This document shows positions 12,639-13,228 of a DNA stretch of 13,228 bases, in pieces. Each line of letters opens with the position of its first letter. Position 1 is the stretch's first letter. A model generated the notes under the pieces. It was not told the DNA's origin, searched no databases, and worked only from the letters and a program-made list of their open reading frames with translations. Source of the stretch: CAYOEZ01 sp964402955 (GTDB taxonomy: Bacteria; Chloroflexota; DTOL01; DAOUCN01); assembly GCA_964402955.1 (NCBI GenBank), contig CAYOEZ010000131.1, forward strand, positions 1 through 13,228, written 5' to 3'. Made by a program: the position numbers and the translations under genes.

Positions 12639-13228
12639 ATGCCGGCGCCAGTTCATCAAATCCACGCCGAACTAGAGACACTATCCCTGACCTATGGCAA
12701 ACCCCTGATCGTCAACGAGACGCTACGTATCAAGACCATGTTCGGCGCGCTCGTCGAGCGACCGGCGCGTGTCGCCGAGGTTGTGCCCGTCATCCGCCGT
12801 CCCAACGGACGCGTGCTGACCATGATCAAGGCCAACTATCCCAACGGCGCCTACCGCCTGCCCTCGGGCGGCATTCACAAAGGAGAGCCCATTCTCGACG
12901 CCCTGCTGCGCGAGTCGTACGAAGAGACCGGGCTGAAGGTGGTCGTGCGCCGCTTTCTGGCCATCGTGCGCTACCAGGTCATCATCTCAACGGGCCGCAC
13001 CGGGCGCTTCACCTCCTACGCCTTTCTTGTTGACGGCGACGGGCCGATCCAGTCGATGGACCCCAATGAGCACATCGCCGATTTTCGCGAGGTCGAGATC
13101 AGCGCCATACCGGCGATGGCCGACTTGCTCTTCAACATTCGGGCCGACGGCGAGAATGACTGGAACGACTGGGCGCGCTTCCGCGCCGTCGTTCATCGCG
13201 TTGTGGGCGACATCTTGCTGCCCGGCGA
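12639..13228 (+). CDS. Nudix hydrolase family protein (3' end beyond window)
   Basis: An open frame of 196 codons starts at ATG 12639 and runs off the window without a stop. The Nudix box is complete at residues 77-99: Gly77, Glu83, Arg91-Glu92, Glu95-Glu96 and Gly98-Leu99, matching GX5EX7REUXEEXGU except that the U position after RE is Ser93. Nudix enzymes cleave nucleoside diphosphates linked to another group, such as oxidised nucleotides, ADP-ribose or NDP-sugars, using divalent metal held by the REXXEE glutamates. About 45 residues precede the domain and at least 40 follow it, including an acidic Asp/Trp stretch (DGENDWNDWARF). The substrate is not predictable. GGAGG (12629-12633) lies 5 bases before the ATG, and the gene has its own promoter and follows a strong terminator, so it is a separate unit. 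Confidence 0.92.
   Translation, partial: MPAPVHQIHAELETLSLTYGKPLIVNETLRIKTMFGALVERPARVAEVVPVIRRPNGRVLTMIKANYPNGAYRLPSGGIHKGEPILDALLRESYEETGLKVVVRRFLAIVRYQVIISTGRTGRFTSYAFLVDGDGPIQSMDPNEHIADFREVEISAIPAMADLLFNIRADGENDWNDWARFRAVVHRVVGDILLPG

Overview
The window is GC-rich bacterial chromosome with densely packed genes, strong AGGAGG-type ribosome binding sites and recognisable sigma-70-type promoters. A soluble DUF4332 protein beside a membrane-anchored helix-hairpin-helix protein, an Eis-like GNAT, small amphipathic proteins and GTCATT-type interspersed repeats together suggest an environmental Chloroflexota-like organism (Anaerolineae or relatives). That placement is inference; there is no rRNA or marker gene here.

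Layout. 1-56 (+): last codons of a homocysteine S-methyltransferase-family gene. 182-3465 (+): a tight set of malQ (4-alpha-glucanotransferase), a 146-aa charged helical protein and a 422-aa Eis-like GNAT acetyltransferase, closed by a hairpin terminator at 3478-3515. 3696-5982 (-): a probable four-gene operon, read right to left: GTG-started membrane-anchored helix-hairpin-helix protein, an overlooked 40-aa ORF, a 216-aa single-pass membrane protein of unknown function, and an HAD phosphatase with an unusual N-terminal extension (ATGA overlap with the gene before it). 5983-6231 holds a hairpin and a repeat with 17-bp perfect arms. 6232-6636 (-) is a soluble DUF4332 protein. A divergent promoter region (6637-6947) drives it leftward and drives a thiolase (6948-8141) rightward, followed by a small CDGSH iron-sulfur protein (8252-8476).

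8477-8932 is gene-free and rich in inverted and tandem repeats: two neighbouring GTCATT-ended elements, a 12-bp hairpin and an 18-bp palindrome just ahead of the next operon. 8933-12356 (+) is a three-gene catabolic operon: a zinc-dependent medium-chain dehydrogenase, a class V (alanine/serine-glyoxylate type) aminotransferase and a D-galactonate dehydratase whose active-site residues fall at the E. coli DgoD positions. It ends in a strong nested-hairpin terminator. A Nudix hydrolase with its own extended -10 promoter begins at 12639 and runs off the window.

Most genes are recognisable housekeeping or catabolic families. I see no clear new defence, mobile or biosynthetic system. The least explained parts are the helix-hairpin-helix/small-ORF/membrane-protein/HAD operon, the aminotransferase in a galactonate dehydratase operon, and the repeat-rich leader in front of that operon.
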